Notes: a model not told the origin generated them from the sequence alone. Counted from the first letter of the stretch, positions 42,796 to 52,381 are shown. The stretch is 64,000 nt of DNA from Sphingobacterium psychroaquaticum (GCF_900177625.1 NZ_FXAU01000007.1:124729-188728); one strand, 5' to 3'. Numbers and translations: made by a program.

Positions 42796-43566
42796 TTATG
42801 CTTTCTTTTTGGTGAGATTTTCAATGATTGTTTTTAGAATCGCTCTGGTGCTTGGTCGCCACCATTGTTCCAGTACTTGTTGGATGGCGATCTCTTTGTC
42901 TTGGAGCATCTTTTCGAGCAGCTCTTTGCGCAGATTAAGCTTGGTTGTTCCCCATGCATTTTTATCGTATTGCATGGCTGCTTTCGCCTTTCTTGTTGCG
43001 GCCGTGTTCACCCGATCTGCGGGAACGAGCTCATCAATAAGATGGCTGTCCAGTGCTTCTTTTGGAGTGCGTAATTTTCCCTCTAGGAGGCTACGATATG
43101 CAGTTGCTTGCCCAAGCCAGAAGCTATATAACGCGAAAATGCTCGAGGGCACGGTGATACCTACTGGAATTTCATTCAGTCCGATGATATACTCTCCCTC
43201 CGCCATGACGCGGTAATCGCAACAGATGGCGAGAACACATCCGCCTGCGGGGCTATGTCCGGTAATAGAAGCAACGGCAGGCTTTGGGAATGATGTGAGG
43301 CTATATATCAGATCCATAAAAGCCTCCCAAAACTTTTTCATTGTTGCCTCATCGTAACTGTACAACGTAATGAGATCAAGGCCCGAGGAGAAAAAACCTT
43401 CTTTTCCGTGGATAATGATCGCTTCTATGGCGGGGTTGTCCTTTGCTCGTTCTATTTCTTGTTGCAACTCTTGTACCATTTCGAGATGTAGCGCATTGGA
43501 TTTACCTCGATCGAGTGCAATAAAAGCGATGTGTTCATTGTTATTAGTCTTTACAAACTCTCCCAT
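42796..43566 (-). CDS. Enoyl-CoA hydratase/isomerase family protein (ECI1-like delta3-delta2-enoyl-CoA isomerase)
   Basis: A 256-residue crotonase-fold protein. GFFSSGLDL (oxyanion strand) and SPAGGCVLAICCDYRVM form the CoA-binding centre, and IIGLNEIPVGI carries the Glu expected to shift the double bond. This single-Glu layout and the PAGGC motif resemble ECI1 (dodecenoyl-CoA isomerase) rather than hydratases, which use two Glu. Paired within 2 bases of a dienoyl-CoA reductase, it likely isomerises cis-3-enoyl-CoA in unsaturated fatty acid oxidation. Confidence 0.83.
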   Translation of the reverse strand: MGEFVKTNNNEHIAFIALDRGKSNALHLEMVQELQQEIERAKDNPAIEAIIIHGKEGFFSSGLDLITLYSYDEATMKKFWEAFMDLIYSLTSFPKPAVASITGHSPAGGCVLAICCDYRVMAEGEYIIGLNEIPVGITVPSSIFALYSFWLGQATAYRSLLEGKLRTPKEALDSHLIDELVPADRVNTAATRKAKAAMQYDKNAWGTTKLNLRKELLEKMLQDKEIAIQQVLEQWWRPSTRAILKTIIENLTKKKA

Positions 43567-43671
43567 AATTCAATAGCTATATAGTTGTTTAAAGTAATAT
43601 ACGAAAAAAAGAAGTATTGTGAGGCAATTACTTGTATAAATGGAAATTAGAACGTGTTCTTCTTTTTTTGT

Positions 43672-44232
43672 TTATAGGATTAAGTATGCGCGGAAACCTC
43701 TTGCTGCATAGTAGGAGTCGGCACCGTTGTGGTACGTGAATACATGTTTGTATCGGCGGTCGCAAAATAGCGCACCGCCATGTTTACGGATGGCTTCTGG
43801 CGTTTCGATCCAGCTGGATGTTTTCAGGTCGAACTCACCGTGTTCTTGTAGTTTTTTGTATTGTGCTTCATTCAGGATGGTGACACCCATCTGTTGCGCC
43901 ATGTGGATAGCGGAATCGGCTGGTTTATGGAGCTTACGCGCCTCTAGCGCTTCGTGATCGTAACAAACACTTCGTCGCCCTTTTGGACTTTCTGCGGCGC
44001 AGTCGACATACGTGATTTCGTTATTGTTCAAGAGAACCACATCGGGCTCTCCCTGGGTTTCTTCCATTTGCTGTATTGACCATAGTTTGTCTGTTTGTTT
44101 ATTAAGCTTCTCCAAGACGGTATCCCAGCGCATGTCTGGGTGTCGTTTTGTGTTTTTTTCAAAACGCGTCTTTAATAGGGATAGAAGATCTTCTGTTTGT
44201 TGCGCGGTTAATTGTGTTTTTAATGCGGTCAT
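43672..44232 (-). CDS. DUF4256 family protein
   Basis: A 186-residue soluble protein that fits DUF4256: N-terminal FEKNTKRHPDMRWDTVLEKL, the strongly conserved YVDCAAESPKGRRSVCYDHEALEARK, and SSWIETPEAIRKHGGALFCDRRY, ending with FTYHNGADSYYAARGFR. Family members occur sporadically in soil bacteria and have no known function. No membrane segment or metal-site motif is obvious. It is monocistronic. Confidence 0.85.
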   Translation of the reverse strand: MTALKTQLTAQQTEDLLSLLKTRFEKNTKRHPDMRWDTVLEKLNKQTDKLWSIQQMEETQGEPDVVLLNNNEITYVDCAAESPKGRRSVCYDHEALEARKLHKPADSAIHMAQQMGVTILNEAQYKKLQEHGEFDLKTSSWIETPEAIRKHGGALFCDRRYKHVFTYHNGADSYYAARGFRAYLIL

Positions 44233-44399
44233 ATTGGTGATTCGAGCTATTGTATGTAACTAAATATGCTATATCGTTTTTCAATCGGTTACGTAAAAAT
44301 AACAAATTTTAGCTTTTGTTTTAAGCTCGATTTTCAAAAGATGAATGGAAGAGGAATAACGATTTTTAATCTTCTTTAGATCACACATGGACCAGTCCT

Positions 44400-44530
44400 G
44401 TTATGTTTGTGGCTTTGATAAGAGATTAGGTAGAGGTCTTGTGCGTGTGAAAATGTAAAATTATCTTGAACATCAATAAAGGATCTCTATAAAGCTTTTT
44501 TTTGAGACTTGCGATTAATAAACAGTTAGC
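44400..44530. repeat. AT-rich element A, near-copy of 45245-45375
   Basis: Shares GTGTGAAAAT, ATCTTGAACATCAATAAA, ATCTCTA and AAAGCTTTTTTT with element B in the same order and spacing. It lies in a 314-base gap (44233-44546) that holds no gene, between the NudK-like gene's 3' end and the DUF4256 gene. Confidence 0.7.
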
Positions 44531-44546
44531 TTCATCCGGAAGCTCT

Positions 44547-45125
44547 TTACAAGATGTTGTTTAACTTAATGTACTGCAAGAGCATAATGGTTTTGCCATC
44601 TTTTATTTCTCCTGTCCCGATCATGGCGATAGCTTCCTCGATTGATAACTCTAGAACTTCAATATTTTCCTCTTCTTGCGCTACGCCTCCGCCGTCGGTT
44701 ACTTTCATTTCTTTGGCGTACTCCGCAATAAAGAAATGCAGAATCTCGGTTACCGAACCGGGGGACATGTAGGCCTCAAAAACTTTCTCTACCGCTGCAA
44801 TTTTGTATCCTGTCTCTTCTTCGGTTTCTCGCCTGATGCAGTCTTCGGGATTGTCGTAATCCAAGAGGCCGGCGCAGGTTTCTATTAGCATGCCTGTTTC
44901 GTTTCCATTTACATAGGTGGGCAATCTAAATTGCCGGGTAAGGATGACGGTGCGTTGCTCCTTGTTGTATAATAAGATCGTGGCACCATTTCCTCTGTCG
45001 TAAGCTTCGCGGCTTTGTTGTGCTTTGGTGCCGTCGGATTTGGTGTATTTATAGGTTACTTTTCGTAAGATATACCAGTTGTCTGAAAGGACTTCCGTTT
45101 CTAGGATTTTAATGTTTGTTATCAT
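44547..45125 (-). CDS. nudK: Nudix hydrolase, GDP-mannose pyrophosphatase (NudK) type
   Basis: The start at 45125 ([18 protein letters not shown]) gives 192 residues, the NudK length; 12 extra upstream codons are rejected. The box reads [26 protein letters not shown], with Asp where the consensus has Glu, as in Nud[17 protein letters not shown] and [14 protein letters not shown] are also NudK-like. It would hydrolyse GDP-mannose or related GDP sugars. The gene is bracketed by two copies of an AT-rich element. Confidence 0.88.
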   Translation of the reverse strand: MITNIKILETEVLSDNWYILRKVTYKYTKSDGTKAQQSREAYDRGNGATILLYNKEQRTVILTRQFRLPTYVNGNETGMLIETCAGLLDYDNPEDCIRRETEEETGYKIAAVEKVFEAYMSPGSVTEILHFFIAEYAKEMKVTDGGGVAQEEENIEVLELSIEEAIAMIGTGEIKDGKTIMLLQYIKLNNIL

Positions 45126-45244
45126 ATGCCGTTTATGAGTGGTAAACTTAACAAATTTCATTTAGGAAGGTAGCGTTTGTTTTTATTCAACCTACCTCTG
45201 TAGGAGATAATTGATTGAGTTTGTGCAAAAATGTTTGATATATA

Positions 45245-45375
45245 TGAGCTTATTTGTTGTTTTGACAATAGATTAGGGAAGCGTCTTGTGTGAAAATATA
45301 AAATCATCTTGAACATCAATAAATTATCTCTAAAAAGCTTTTTTTACGATTTGTGGTTAATAAACGGTTGTCATT
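45245..45375. repeat. AT-rich element B, upstream of the SusC gene
   Basis: Near-copy of element A. It sits between the divergent nudK and SusC genes, about 90-220 bases upstream of the SusC start, ending in a TTAATAAACGG stretch shared with A. A weaker relative lies at 50325-50380. The 339-base gap 45126-45464 has no gene. Confidence 0.7.
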
Positions 45376-45464
45376 GGTTAATATATAGTTAGTTTCGGCG
45401 GAAGGCGGTTGATAACTTAGTTGTTGTATAAACACTATAAACTAACACTTCTGAAACTAAACTT

Positions 45465-48400
45465 ATGAACAAGAAAAGTATCGCATTACTCGCGATGAGC
45501 GTTCTCGTGAGCTCAGCGCTGTATGCACAGACCGTTTTGAAGGGAAAGGTCGTCGATCAGGACGGAAAACCTATTCCCGGAGTTTCAATTTCACTTAAGG
45601 ATGGCACCGGAACCCAAACAGGGCCTGATGGTGAATTTACGATTAGCTACAAACAAGCTGGCGCTTTAAGTATTTCTGCTATTGGTTACGGAAGAAAAGA
45701 GGTTAACCTCTCGAGGCAAACTTCCTTAGAAGTTGTCTTGAGTTCCGATGACCGTATTATGGATGAGGTTATTGTTACGGCGATGGGTATTACGCGGGAG
45801 AAAAAATCTTTAGGCTATGCCGTGCAAGAGGTAAAGTCAAAAGAATTGACCGATGCGGGGCAACTTAGTTTGACCGGTGCGCTTTCTGGTAAGGTGGCGG
45901 GTGTTCAGGTGAATCAATTTGGCGGCGCGGTGGGGTCATCGGCACGGATTTCCATTCGCGGTAATAGTTCGTTAAACCCTGATCAACAACCGTTAATTGT
46001 TGTTGATGGTGTACCAATGAATAATACAGCTCAACGGACAGGAGATAATACGTATAACGGTGTGGATTATGGATCTGGCCTGAACGATATCAACCCGGAG
46101 GATATTGAAAGTATTGTGGTGCTTAAGGGGGGATCTGCGGCTTTATATGGGATGCGCGCTGGTAAGGGTGTTATCATGATTACCACGAAGTCTGGAAAGC
46201 GTGCAAAAGAAGGTGTTTTATTATCGTATGACGGGAATTTTTCGATCGATCAGGCATCCACTATTCCTAAGTATCAGAATTTATATGGACAAGGAAATCG
46301 CGGAGATGAGTATCATTTTGGTGAAAATGGGAGTGGGATGAGCTATCAGGATTATGCCGCAAAAAACTCCTTTAACTACGTGGATGGTGCTGGAGGTGGG
46401 GTCAATGACGGTTTTGATGAGTCCTGGGGTCCACGGTTGGATATCGGCCTTACTTTACCTCAATTTAACAGCCCTGTGGTAAATGGTGTACGACAGGCTA
46501 CGCCCTGGATCTCGCATCCGAATAATGTGAAGGATTTCTTCCAATTGGGATATTCGCAAAATCACAATATTTCTTTAGCAGCCAATTCGGAACGATCCTC
46601 TACACGGGCGTCATTATCATTCCGTAATCAGAAAGGTACGGTGCCAAATACCGACCAACGGAAGTACACGGCACAAGTGAATAATATGTATAAGATTAGT
46701 GATAAGTGGAGTTACGATATCATGTCTAATTATACACGAACACAAAGTGATAACTTGATATCCCAGGGTTATGATGCTTCTAACCCGATGAATAGCTTTA
46801 TCTGGTTTGGTCGCCAAGTGGATATGAAGGACCTGAAGAACAATTGGGATCAGCGTGATGAACAAGGTAACTATACATACTACAATTGGAACTCCAGTTA
46901 TCATATGAACCCTTTTTATACAATGAATAATTCCTTAAACACGTTGAATTCGAATCGTATTTTTGGAAAATCATCGCTTTACTATCAACCGTATGAATTT
47001 TTGAAATTTGAAGGACGTGTGGGGATGGATTACTACCATACAGAAATATTTGAGCGTAATTATCATAATTATGATCATCCGGATGGTAGTTTTCGACAAA
47101 TTAAGCGAAGCAATACAGAGTTTAATGCAGATTTCTTGGCAACTTTTAATAAGCAGTACGGGGACTTTAATGTCTTGACTACTTTGGGCGCAAATTACAA
47201 TGACAGTAGGTATGAAACAAACACATTAGGTGCAGATGGATTAACTGTTTTGGGCGTATATACCATTACCAATAAAATGGGGGATGCTGTCACACATATG
47301 GGACACTCAAATAAGCGCTCCAATTCCGTATTTGGGCAGGCGTCTCTTGGATGGAAAGATCAATTGTATTTGGACTTAACAGGGCGTAATGACTGGTCTT
47401 CGACGGTTGATGATCCATTTTTCTATCCTTCTGCAAGCCTAAGCTGGATTCCAACATCTTCCTTTGCCAACCTGAAAGGTGATGTGCTGTCTTTTTGGAA
47501 GCTTCGCCTTAATTTAGCGAAAATTGGTAATGCAACAGACCCATACCGAAATGGGAACTATTACTTTGCACAGACGAATGCTTATTCAGGTTTGGCACAG
47601 ATGTACAAGAGTATGACGTATGCTATTCCTGGGTTGAAGCCAGAGACCATCAAAACTTGGGAGGTCGGTACCGAACTTGGATTCTTGAATGATCGCATTC
47701 ATGCTGACTTTACCTACTACTATAAAACGGCATTCAATCAGATTTTACCCGTTGCAACGTCTAATGTTGTTGGTTTTAGCAGTATGGTGTTGAATGCCGG
47801 TGAAATTGAAAGTAAAGGGGTCGAGTTGCAGTTACGGGGAGATATCCTGAAGCAGGAAAATGGGTTGAACTGGACCACAACGATAAACTTTGCAAAAGAT
47901 CGGAATAAGATCCTAGAATTGTATCCGGCGTTAGATTTAAAGACGCATCAGTTGGGATGGACTTGGGGGGTAGCTAATACGGCGACAGCAGGTGAAGCTT
48001 GGGGTGCCTTGAGGAGTACGGGATATGATCGTGTGGAAGACGGAGAGTTTAAGGGAGCGATTAAGGTAAATGAGAGTGGATTAGTCATGTCCAAGCCAAA
48101 TCAGATTATTGGAAATACAACACCAAACTACTTGGCTAGTATGCGCAATGATTTTAGAATCAAAGATTTTAGTTTTGGTTTTATGCTCGATTTTAGGAAG
48201 GGAGGTGATATTTGGTCACAAACAATGAATCATGGGTATGTAACAGGGGTGGCTGAGATCACTGCAGCAGATGGTATTCGTGAACGCGCTATTGTTGCCG
48301 GTAAAGATGTGATGAGCCATGAACGTTTTGTAATGTCGGACGGAAATGGTGGCTGGAAAACCAATACAATAGAAACAAGTGCACAGGATTGGTATGAGTC

Positions 48401-48692
48401 AGGTGGAATTGCCGAGTCCTATATCTTCGATGGTTCTTTCTTGAAGCTTAGAGAAGCTTATCTAACTTATACTATTCCTGCACACATATATGGCAGACTG
48501 AAAGGAATTAAGCGGGCTAATGTGTCATTGATCGGTTCTAATTTAGCATTGTTGTGGGTTGATAAATCTAATACAATGCGTTTAGATCCAGAAACGGGCG
48601 GTGTAGGTAGTGATAGTAGGGGTGTTGGTTTTGAGCAAGCAACAGTTCCTACCTCAAGAAGCTTTGGATTTAAATTAGGATTTTCATTTTAA
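45465..48692 (+). CDS. SusC/RagA-type TonB-linked outer-membrane transporter
   Basis: A 1075-residue protein: signal peptide to about residue 21 (ALYAQ), a CarboxypepD-reg-like domain (VLKGKVVDQDGKPIPGVSISLK, about 24-98), TonB box region and plug domain (about 105-235; GAVGSSARISIRGNSS, QQPLIVVDGVPM, SIVVLKGGSAALYGMRAGKGVIMITTK), then a 22-stranded barrel ending SFGFKLGFSF. With the SusD lipoprotein downstream it forms a pedal-bin importer for oligomers. The substrate may be peptide rather than glycan, because the next gene is a secreted amidohydrolase and no glycoside hydrolase is present. No SusR or anti-sigma pair is adjacent. Confidence 0.95.
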   Translation: MNKKSIALLAMSVLVSSALYAQTVLKGKVVDQDGKPIPGVSISLKDGTGTQTGPDGEFTISYKQAGALSISAIGYGRKEVNLSRQTSLEVVLSSDDRIMDEVIVTAMGITREKKSLGYAVQEVKSKELTDAGQLSLTGALSGKVAGVQVNQFGGAVGSSARISIRGNSSLNPDQQPLIVVDGVPMNNTAQRTGDNTYNGVDYGSGLNDINPEDIESIVVLKGGSAALYGMRAGKGVIMITTKSGKRAKEGVLLSYDGNFSIDQASTIPKYQNLYGQGNRGDEYHFGENGSGMSYQDYAAKNSFNYVDGAGGGVNDGFDESWGPRLDIGLTLPQFNSPVVNGVRQATPWISHPNNVKDFFQLGYSQNHNISLAANSERSSTRASLSFRNQKGTVPNTDQRKYTAQVNNMYKISDKWSYDIMSNYTRTQSDNLISQGYDASNPMNSFIWFGRQVDMKDLKNNWDQRDEQGNYTYYNWNSSYHMNPFYTMNNSLNTLNSNRIFGKSSLYYQPYEFLKFEGRVGMDYYHTEIFERNYHNYDHPDGSFRQIKRSNTEFNADFLATFNKQYGDFNVLTTLGANYNDSRYETNTLGADGLTVLGVYTITNKMGDAVTHMGHSNKRSNSVFGQASLGWKDQLYLDLTGRNDWSSTVDDPFFYPSASLSWIPTSSFANLKGDVLSFWKLRLNLAKIGNATDPYRNGNYYFAQTNAYSGLAQMYKSMTYAIPGLKPETIKTWEVGTELGFLNDRIHADFTYYYKTAFNQILPVATSNVVGFSSMVLNAGEIESKGVELQLRGDILKQENGLNWTTTINFAKDRNKILELYPALDLKTHQLGWTWGVANTATAGEAWGALRSTGYDRVEDGEFKGAIKVNESGLVMSKPNQIIGNTTPNYLASMRNDFRIKDFSFGFMLDFRKGGDIWSQTMNHGYVTGVAEITAADGIRERAIVAGKDVMSHERFVMSDGNGGWKTNTIETSAQDWYESGGIAESYIFDGSFLKLREAYLTYTIPAHIYGRLKGIKRANVSLIGSNLALLWVDKSNTMRLDPETGGVGSDSRGVGFEQATVPTSRSFGFKLGFSF

Positions 48693-48743
48693 TGTAAATA
48701 AGGGACTACATGAATAATGTTGTCCTGATCAAGATAAGAAACT

Positions 48744-50225
48744 ATGAAAAGTTTATGGATAAAATTAGGTATACCTGCTTTAGCATCGACGATGTTCTTC
48801 GCAAGTTGTACGAAAGATTTTGCAGAAATTAATACTAATCCGGATGCATTAGTAAGTGTACCACCGAATAATATGTTAGTTAATATTCTCCGTAATACAG
48901 CGGAGTCCTATGGAGGTGATGTGGATGGTTATGGAACCTTTGCCGGATATATTGTAAAAATACAGTATATGGATTTTATGGCTGGGCTTATTCCCACCAA
49001 TAACACATATGGTAATAGGTGGTATAATTGTTATTATAACCATACCCAGATTAAAGATCTGCTGGCAAAAACAGAACCGAATGCTGCCGGGTTTAAAAAT
49101 GTGCGGACAATCAGCCGTGTTTGGCAAAACTATATGTGGTTTTTATTAACGGAGGGCTGGCGGGATGTCCCTTACTCGGAAGCCTTGAAAGGGATGCCGA
49201 CGGATGGAAGTATTTTTTTAGCGAAGTATGATAAGCAGGAGGATATTTATCCCGCGGTGATGGCGGAATTGAAGGTTATTGCGGATGAGATGGCTGCTGG
49301 TTATGGAACAGATGATGTTGGGGATTTCGATATTATCTATAAAGGGGATATGAAGATGTGGCAAAAGTTCTGTAACTCTTTGCGATTGCGTATGGCGATG
49401 CGTATATCGGGTGTTTCGGCCAGTCTAGCGAAGACTACGATCGAAGAGATTGCCGGTGATCCTGTAAAGTATCCTTTAATCGAAAGCAATGCGGAGAACT
49501 GTTACGTTCATTTCCCTGGAGCTTTGCCTTACCTGGAACCCTGGTATAACGCCGGTATTCAAGGAAAGCGGATTGACAACTGGGGGTTATCGGATATCTT
49601 TATTGATCACATGATGGCGACTAAAGATCCGCGGATTGCGGCTATTGCACAGAAAACCAATGATAATACCTATCGTGGCTATCCTAATGGTGAAAAATCG
49701 GGACCTCCTTCATTGCGGTCTATTTCTTGGATCGGCGAGAAGTATATGAGTGACGCTGGCGGTTTTGTGCCTTTCTATAAATCGTGTGAAACGTATTACA
49801 TATTGGCCGAAGCCGCGCTTTTAGGCTATAACGTAGGTACTACCGCTGCGGACGCCTATAAGAAAGCGGTGACCTTGTCTATGGAGGAACATGATGTGGC
49901 ACAAGCAGATATCGATACTTATTTAGCAGGAGCGGGAGCTTGGGATGGTACGAAAGAGCGTATTTGGTGGGATACGTGGGTGGCACTCTTTAAAGAGAAT
50001 GCTGAAGCATGGAGTTTATACCGTAGAACAGGTATTCCTTCCACAAACTATCCGTCGCTAAACTCTATTTATGGAACAGCACATAATGACCAACCATGGC
50101 GCGCTCCATATCCAAATAGTGAGTACCAAAATAATAAAGTAAATGTAGAGGCTGCAGCAAGCAAAGTGAAAGACTTTGTTTGGGGTGAACAGATGTGGTG
50201 GGATAAACGTACGGGAAAATACTAA
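48744..50225 (+). CDS. SusD/RagB-family substrate-binding lipoprotein
   Basis: A 493-residue lipoprotein with an FASC lipobox near residue 22, then helical TPR-like segments typical of SusD (YGTFAGYIVKIQYMD, SRVWQNYMWFLLTEGWRDVPYSEAL, GDMKMWQKFCNSLRLRMAMRIS). This layout fits the SusD-like_2 branch. It caps the SusC barrel at the cell surface and binds the substrate. It lies 51 bases after SusC, in the same operon, and ends at a terminator. Confidence 0.93.
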   Translation: MKSLWIKLGIPALASTMFFASCTKDFAEINTNPDALVSVPPNNMLVNILRNTAESYGGDVDGYGTFAGYIVKIQYMDFMAGLIPTNNTYGNRWYNCYYNHTQIKDLLAKTEPNAAGFKNVRTISRVWQNYMWFLLTEGWRDVPYSEALKGMPTDGSIFLAKYDKQEDIYPAVMAELKVIADEMAAGYGTDDVGDFDIIYKGDMKMWQKFCNSLRLRMAMRISGVSASLAKTTIEEIAGDPVKYPLIESNAENCYVHFPGALPYLEPWYNAGIQGKRIDNWGLSDIFIDHMMATKDPRIAAIAQKTNDNTYRGYPNGEKSGPPSLRSISWIGEKYMSDAGGFVPFYKSCETYYILAEAALLGYNVGTTAADAYKKAVTLSMEEHDVAQADIDTYLAGAGAWDGTKERIWWDTWVALFKENAEAWSLYRRTGIPSTNYPSLNSIYGTAHNDQPWRAPYPNSEYQNNKVNVEAAASKVKDFVWGEQMWWDKRTGKY

Positions 50226-50244
50226 CTTCATATGTTTGTTTTAA

Positions 50245-50282
50245 GCAGCGGGATGACTTCGGTTGTTCCGCTGTCTTTTTTT
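50245..50282 (+). terminator. Terminator of the SusCD operon
   Basis: CAGCGG-A (50246 on) pairs with T-CCGCTG (50267-50273), followed by TCTTTTTTT. Confidence 0.75.
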
Positions 50283-50470
50283 GCCGTGAATTCTAGTAGA
50301 TATATTTTACATACAGTATGGGGCTTATGTTTCGTGTGAAGAAAATGTAAATATTCCCTTTTATCCCTATAAAAAGCTATTTTAGGGTTTTTATCCAAAG
50401 GGTTTGGTAAACCTTTTCGGAAAAAATGTATTTATATCACTATAATATTTACTTCAGAAACTCTTTGATT

Positions 50471-51802
50471 ATGCTTTTACGACATTTATGTGCGGTCTTT
50501 ATGAGCGCGGTTGGATTTTTTCCAACCATGGCACAGCAGAAGTCTGTTTTATTAGAAAATGTGCGGATTTTAGATCATGCATCGCAGACACTTACTGCGC
50601 CGCAGCATGTTTTGATTGCTAACAATGTGATTCAGACCATCAGTAAGACTCCTATTTCTGTAAATGGGCAGGATGTTGAACGAATTAATGGTGGTGGTAA
50701 AACGTTGATGCCGGGGTTGATTGATGTGCATGTGCATATGGTATTTGGCGCATTGACGATGCCACAGATGATGACTAATGATTTGTCGGATGAGTTCTTA
50801 TTGGATAAAGTAGGAAAATCGGCACAGCAGATGTTGATGCGTGGCTTTACGAGCGTTCGGGATGTTGGAGGGCCTATTTTTCCACTAAAGGCGGCAATCG
50901 ATAAAGGAAAGCTTCCTGGGCCGCGTATATGGCCTTCGGGTGCAACGATTAGTCAGACGGCGGGACATGGTGACTTCCGGACACCAAATGAACGCTCGCG
51001 ACGGTTTTTTGGAGAAGTTTCACGGGCAGAGCGATATGGCGCAACTTTTATTGCTGATGGACGTGATGAGGTCCTGACCGCTGTTCGTGAAAACCTACGG
51101 TTTGGCGCGAGCCAGATCAAGCTGATGGCAGGGGGTGGTACCTCTTCGGCGTATGACCCAGTGGATGTCACGCAGTATACGTTAGACGAAATGAAGGCTG
51201 CGGTTGAAGCGGCAGAAGATTGGGGGACATATGTAACAGTACATGCCTATACCCCACGTGCCATTAGACGGGCTATAGAAGCGGGAGTACGGTGTATTGA
51301 GCACGGGCAACTTTTGGATGAGGAAACGTTAGCGCTTATTGCGCAGAAAGGTATTTGGCTTAGTTTACAGAATTTGGTGGATGATACGCCTGATATGGAT
51401 CCCCAACGTCGTTTGAAGCGTAAGCCTGTAATTGAAGGACAGGAGAAGGTATGGCCTTTAGCGAAGAAACATGGGGTGAAATTGGCCTGGGGCACGGACT
51501 TCCTTTTCGAGCCTGAATTGAATGAACAACAGAATGCATTTATCTTGCGTATGCAGAAATGGTTTACGAATGCCGAAATATTAAAAATGATTACCCAGGA
51601 TAATGCTGATGTTTTACAATTGGCAGGGTTACGTAGCCCATATCCTGGGAAACTAGGTGTAATCGAAGAGGGGGCAATGGCAGATTTACTTTTGGTGGAT
51701 GGTAACCCGTTGCAGGATCTATCGGTGATTGCTAATCCGGACAAGAATTTCCTTTTAATTATGAAGGATGGGCAGATTTTTAAAAACAGCCTCAAGAAAT
51801 AA
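50471..51802 (+). CDS. Secreted metal-dependent amidohydrolase (imidazolonepropionase/prolidase-like)
   Basis: The start at 50471 (MLLRHLCAVFMSAVGFFPTMAQQ) gives 443 residues with a signal peptide to about residue 22; 15 codons upstream are unlikely. It is an amidohydrolase-superfamily TIM barrel: LMPGLIDVHVHM holds the first metal-binding HxH, QIKLMAGGG a possible bridging Lys, VTVHAYTP and CIEHGQ two further His, and AWGTDFLF the metal/catalytic Asp. Relatives hydrolyse Xaa-Pro dipeptides, imidazolonepropionate or lactones. Placed after SusCD it probably processes the imported compound. Exact substrate unknown. Confidence 0.85.
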   Translation: MLLRHLCAVFMSAVGFFPTMAQQKSVLLENVRILDHASQTLTAPQHVLIANNVIQTISKTPISVNGQDVERINGGGKTLMPGLIDVHVHMVFGALTMPQMMTNDLSDEFLLDKVGKSAQQMLMRGFTSVRDVGGPIFPLKAAIDKGKLPGPRIWPSGATISQTAGHGDFRTPNERSRRFFGEVSRAERYGATFIADGRDEVLTAVRENLRFGASQIKLMAGGGTSSAYDPVDVTQYTLDEMKAAVEAAEDWGTYVTVHAYTPRAIRRAIEAGVRCIEHGQLLDEETLALIAQKGIWLSLQNLVDDTPDMDPQRRLKRKPVIEGQEKVWPLAKKHGVKLAWGTDFLFEPELNEQQNAFILRMQKWFTNAEILKMITQDNADVLQLAGLRSPYPGKLGVIEEGAMADLLLVDGNPLQDLSVIANPDKNFLLIMKDGQIFKNSLKK

Positions 51803-52113
51803 TAATTCCCTTAATAAATTGGGAAGTAGTTAAAATGAACCTTTAGTCCCCTTGGTCGAGAGATTGTTCTCTGTCAACGTACTAAAGCGAGATTAACTAT
51901 CCCGCGGGAGAAGAATTTGGTCTACCAACGTGTTCGGTTTTAGTGTGGAGTATTAGTAGGAAGAAGATAATTTTGTAATTGCGTTTTTTTTTTAGTTTAG
52001 TAGCTTGTTGAGGTGATACGAAGGGAAAGCCCACATTTTTGGGGAGTGAAGTGTAGCTCAAATGTGCTTTTATGCTCATTCATTGTTTGAAAAAGGACAA
52101 GGTTACAAAACAG
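51803..52113. other. Intergenic stretch without supported features
   Basis: This 311-base stretch has only a 60-codon minus-strand open frame with no family character, a T-run near 51985 and scattered AT-rich sequence. I see no RNA or repeat. Confidence 0.5.
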
Positions 52114-52192
52114 GTGATTTTCAGCTTTTCATAACATAAAAAAAGCGACTCTTTTGAAGTCGCTTTTTTCGTAGCCCGTAGGGGAGTTGAAC
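52114..52192. repeat. att-like direct repeat L: partial tRNA-Glu 3' end plus terminator
   Basis: 79 bases that closely match 52889-52967: GTGATTTTCAGC, TTCATAACATAAAAAAA, a GCGACT/AGTCGC hairpin with T run (52145-52169), CGTAGCCCGTAGGGGA and GAAC. The part from 52171 corresponds to the 3' end and T-arm of tRNA-Glu on the minus strand. The remainder of the tRNA is missing. Confidence 0.8.
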
Positions 52193-52246
52193 GCTACTTA
52201 TACTAATCTTTGAAACAATTTGTTTTCCACTTTACTGAGGTGGTGT

Positions 52247-52378
52247 CTAATAATGCAATTCTTTGTAAAACAGTTCGCCTAAATGGTAGAACAATTTATA
52301 TATAAGAAACAATGAGACCATTGAAATTATAATAATTTTTCTATTCTTAATATAGAAATCTACTACGGAATTTTCCAT
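52247..52378 (-). CDS. Small single-span membrane peptide, 43 residues, downstream of a double-glycine peptide
   Basis: Begins with ATG 3 bases after the stop of the peptide gene at 52382, so the two are almost surely co-translated. It starts MENSVVDFYIKNRK, followed by a hydrophobic helix (IIIISMVSLFLIYKLF, residues 15-30) and the tail HLGELFYKELHY. The tail motif G-E-L-F-Y resembles G-E-F-V-Y in the upstream peptide. It could be an immunity protein or a partner peptide lacking a leader. It has no recognised family; reality rests on coupling, AT-rich island context and a sensible helix. Confidence 0.55.
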   Translation of the reverse strand: MENSVVDFYIKNRKIIIISMVSLFLIYKLFYHLGELFYKELHY

Positions 52379-52381
52379 TTC

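Noticed and set aside
51897..52079. 60-codon minus-strand frame upstream of the att-like repeat
   Set aside because: The frame has a basic/hydrophobic stretch by chance (poly-A/T tracts) and no plausible start context or neighbour coupling, in contrast to the two peptides at 52.25-52.56 kb.
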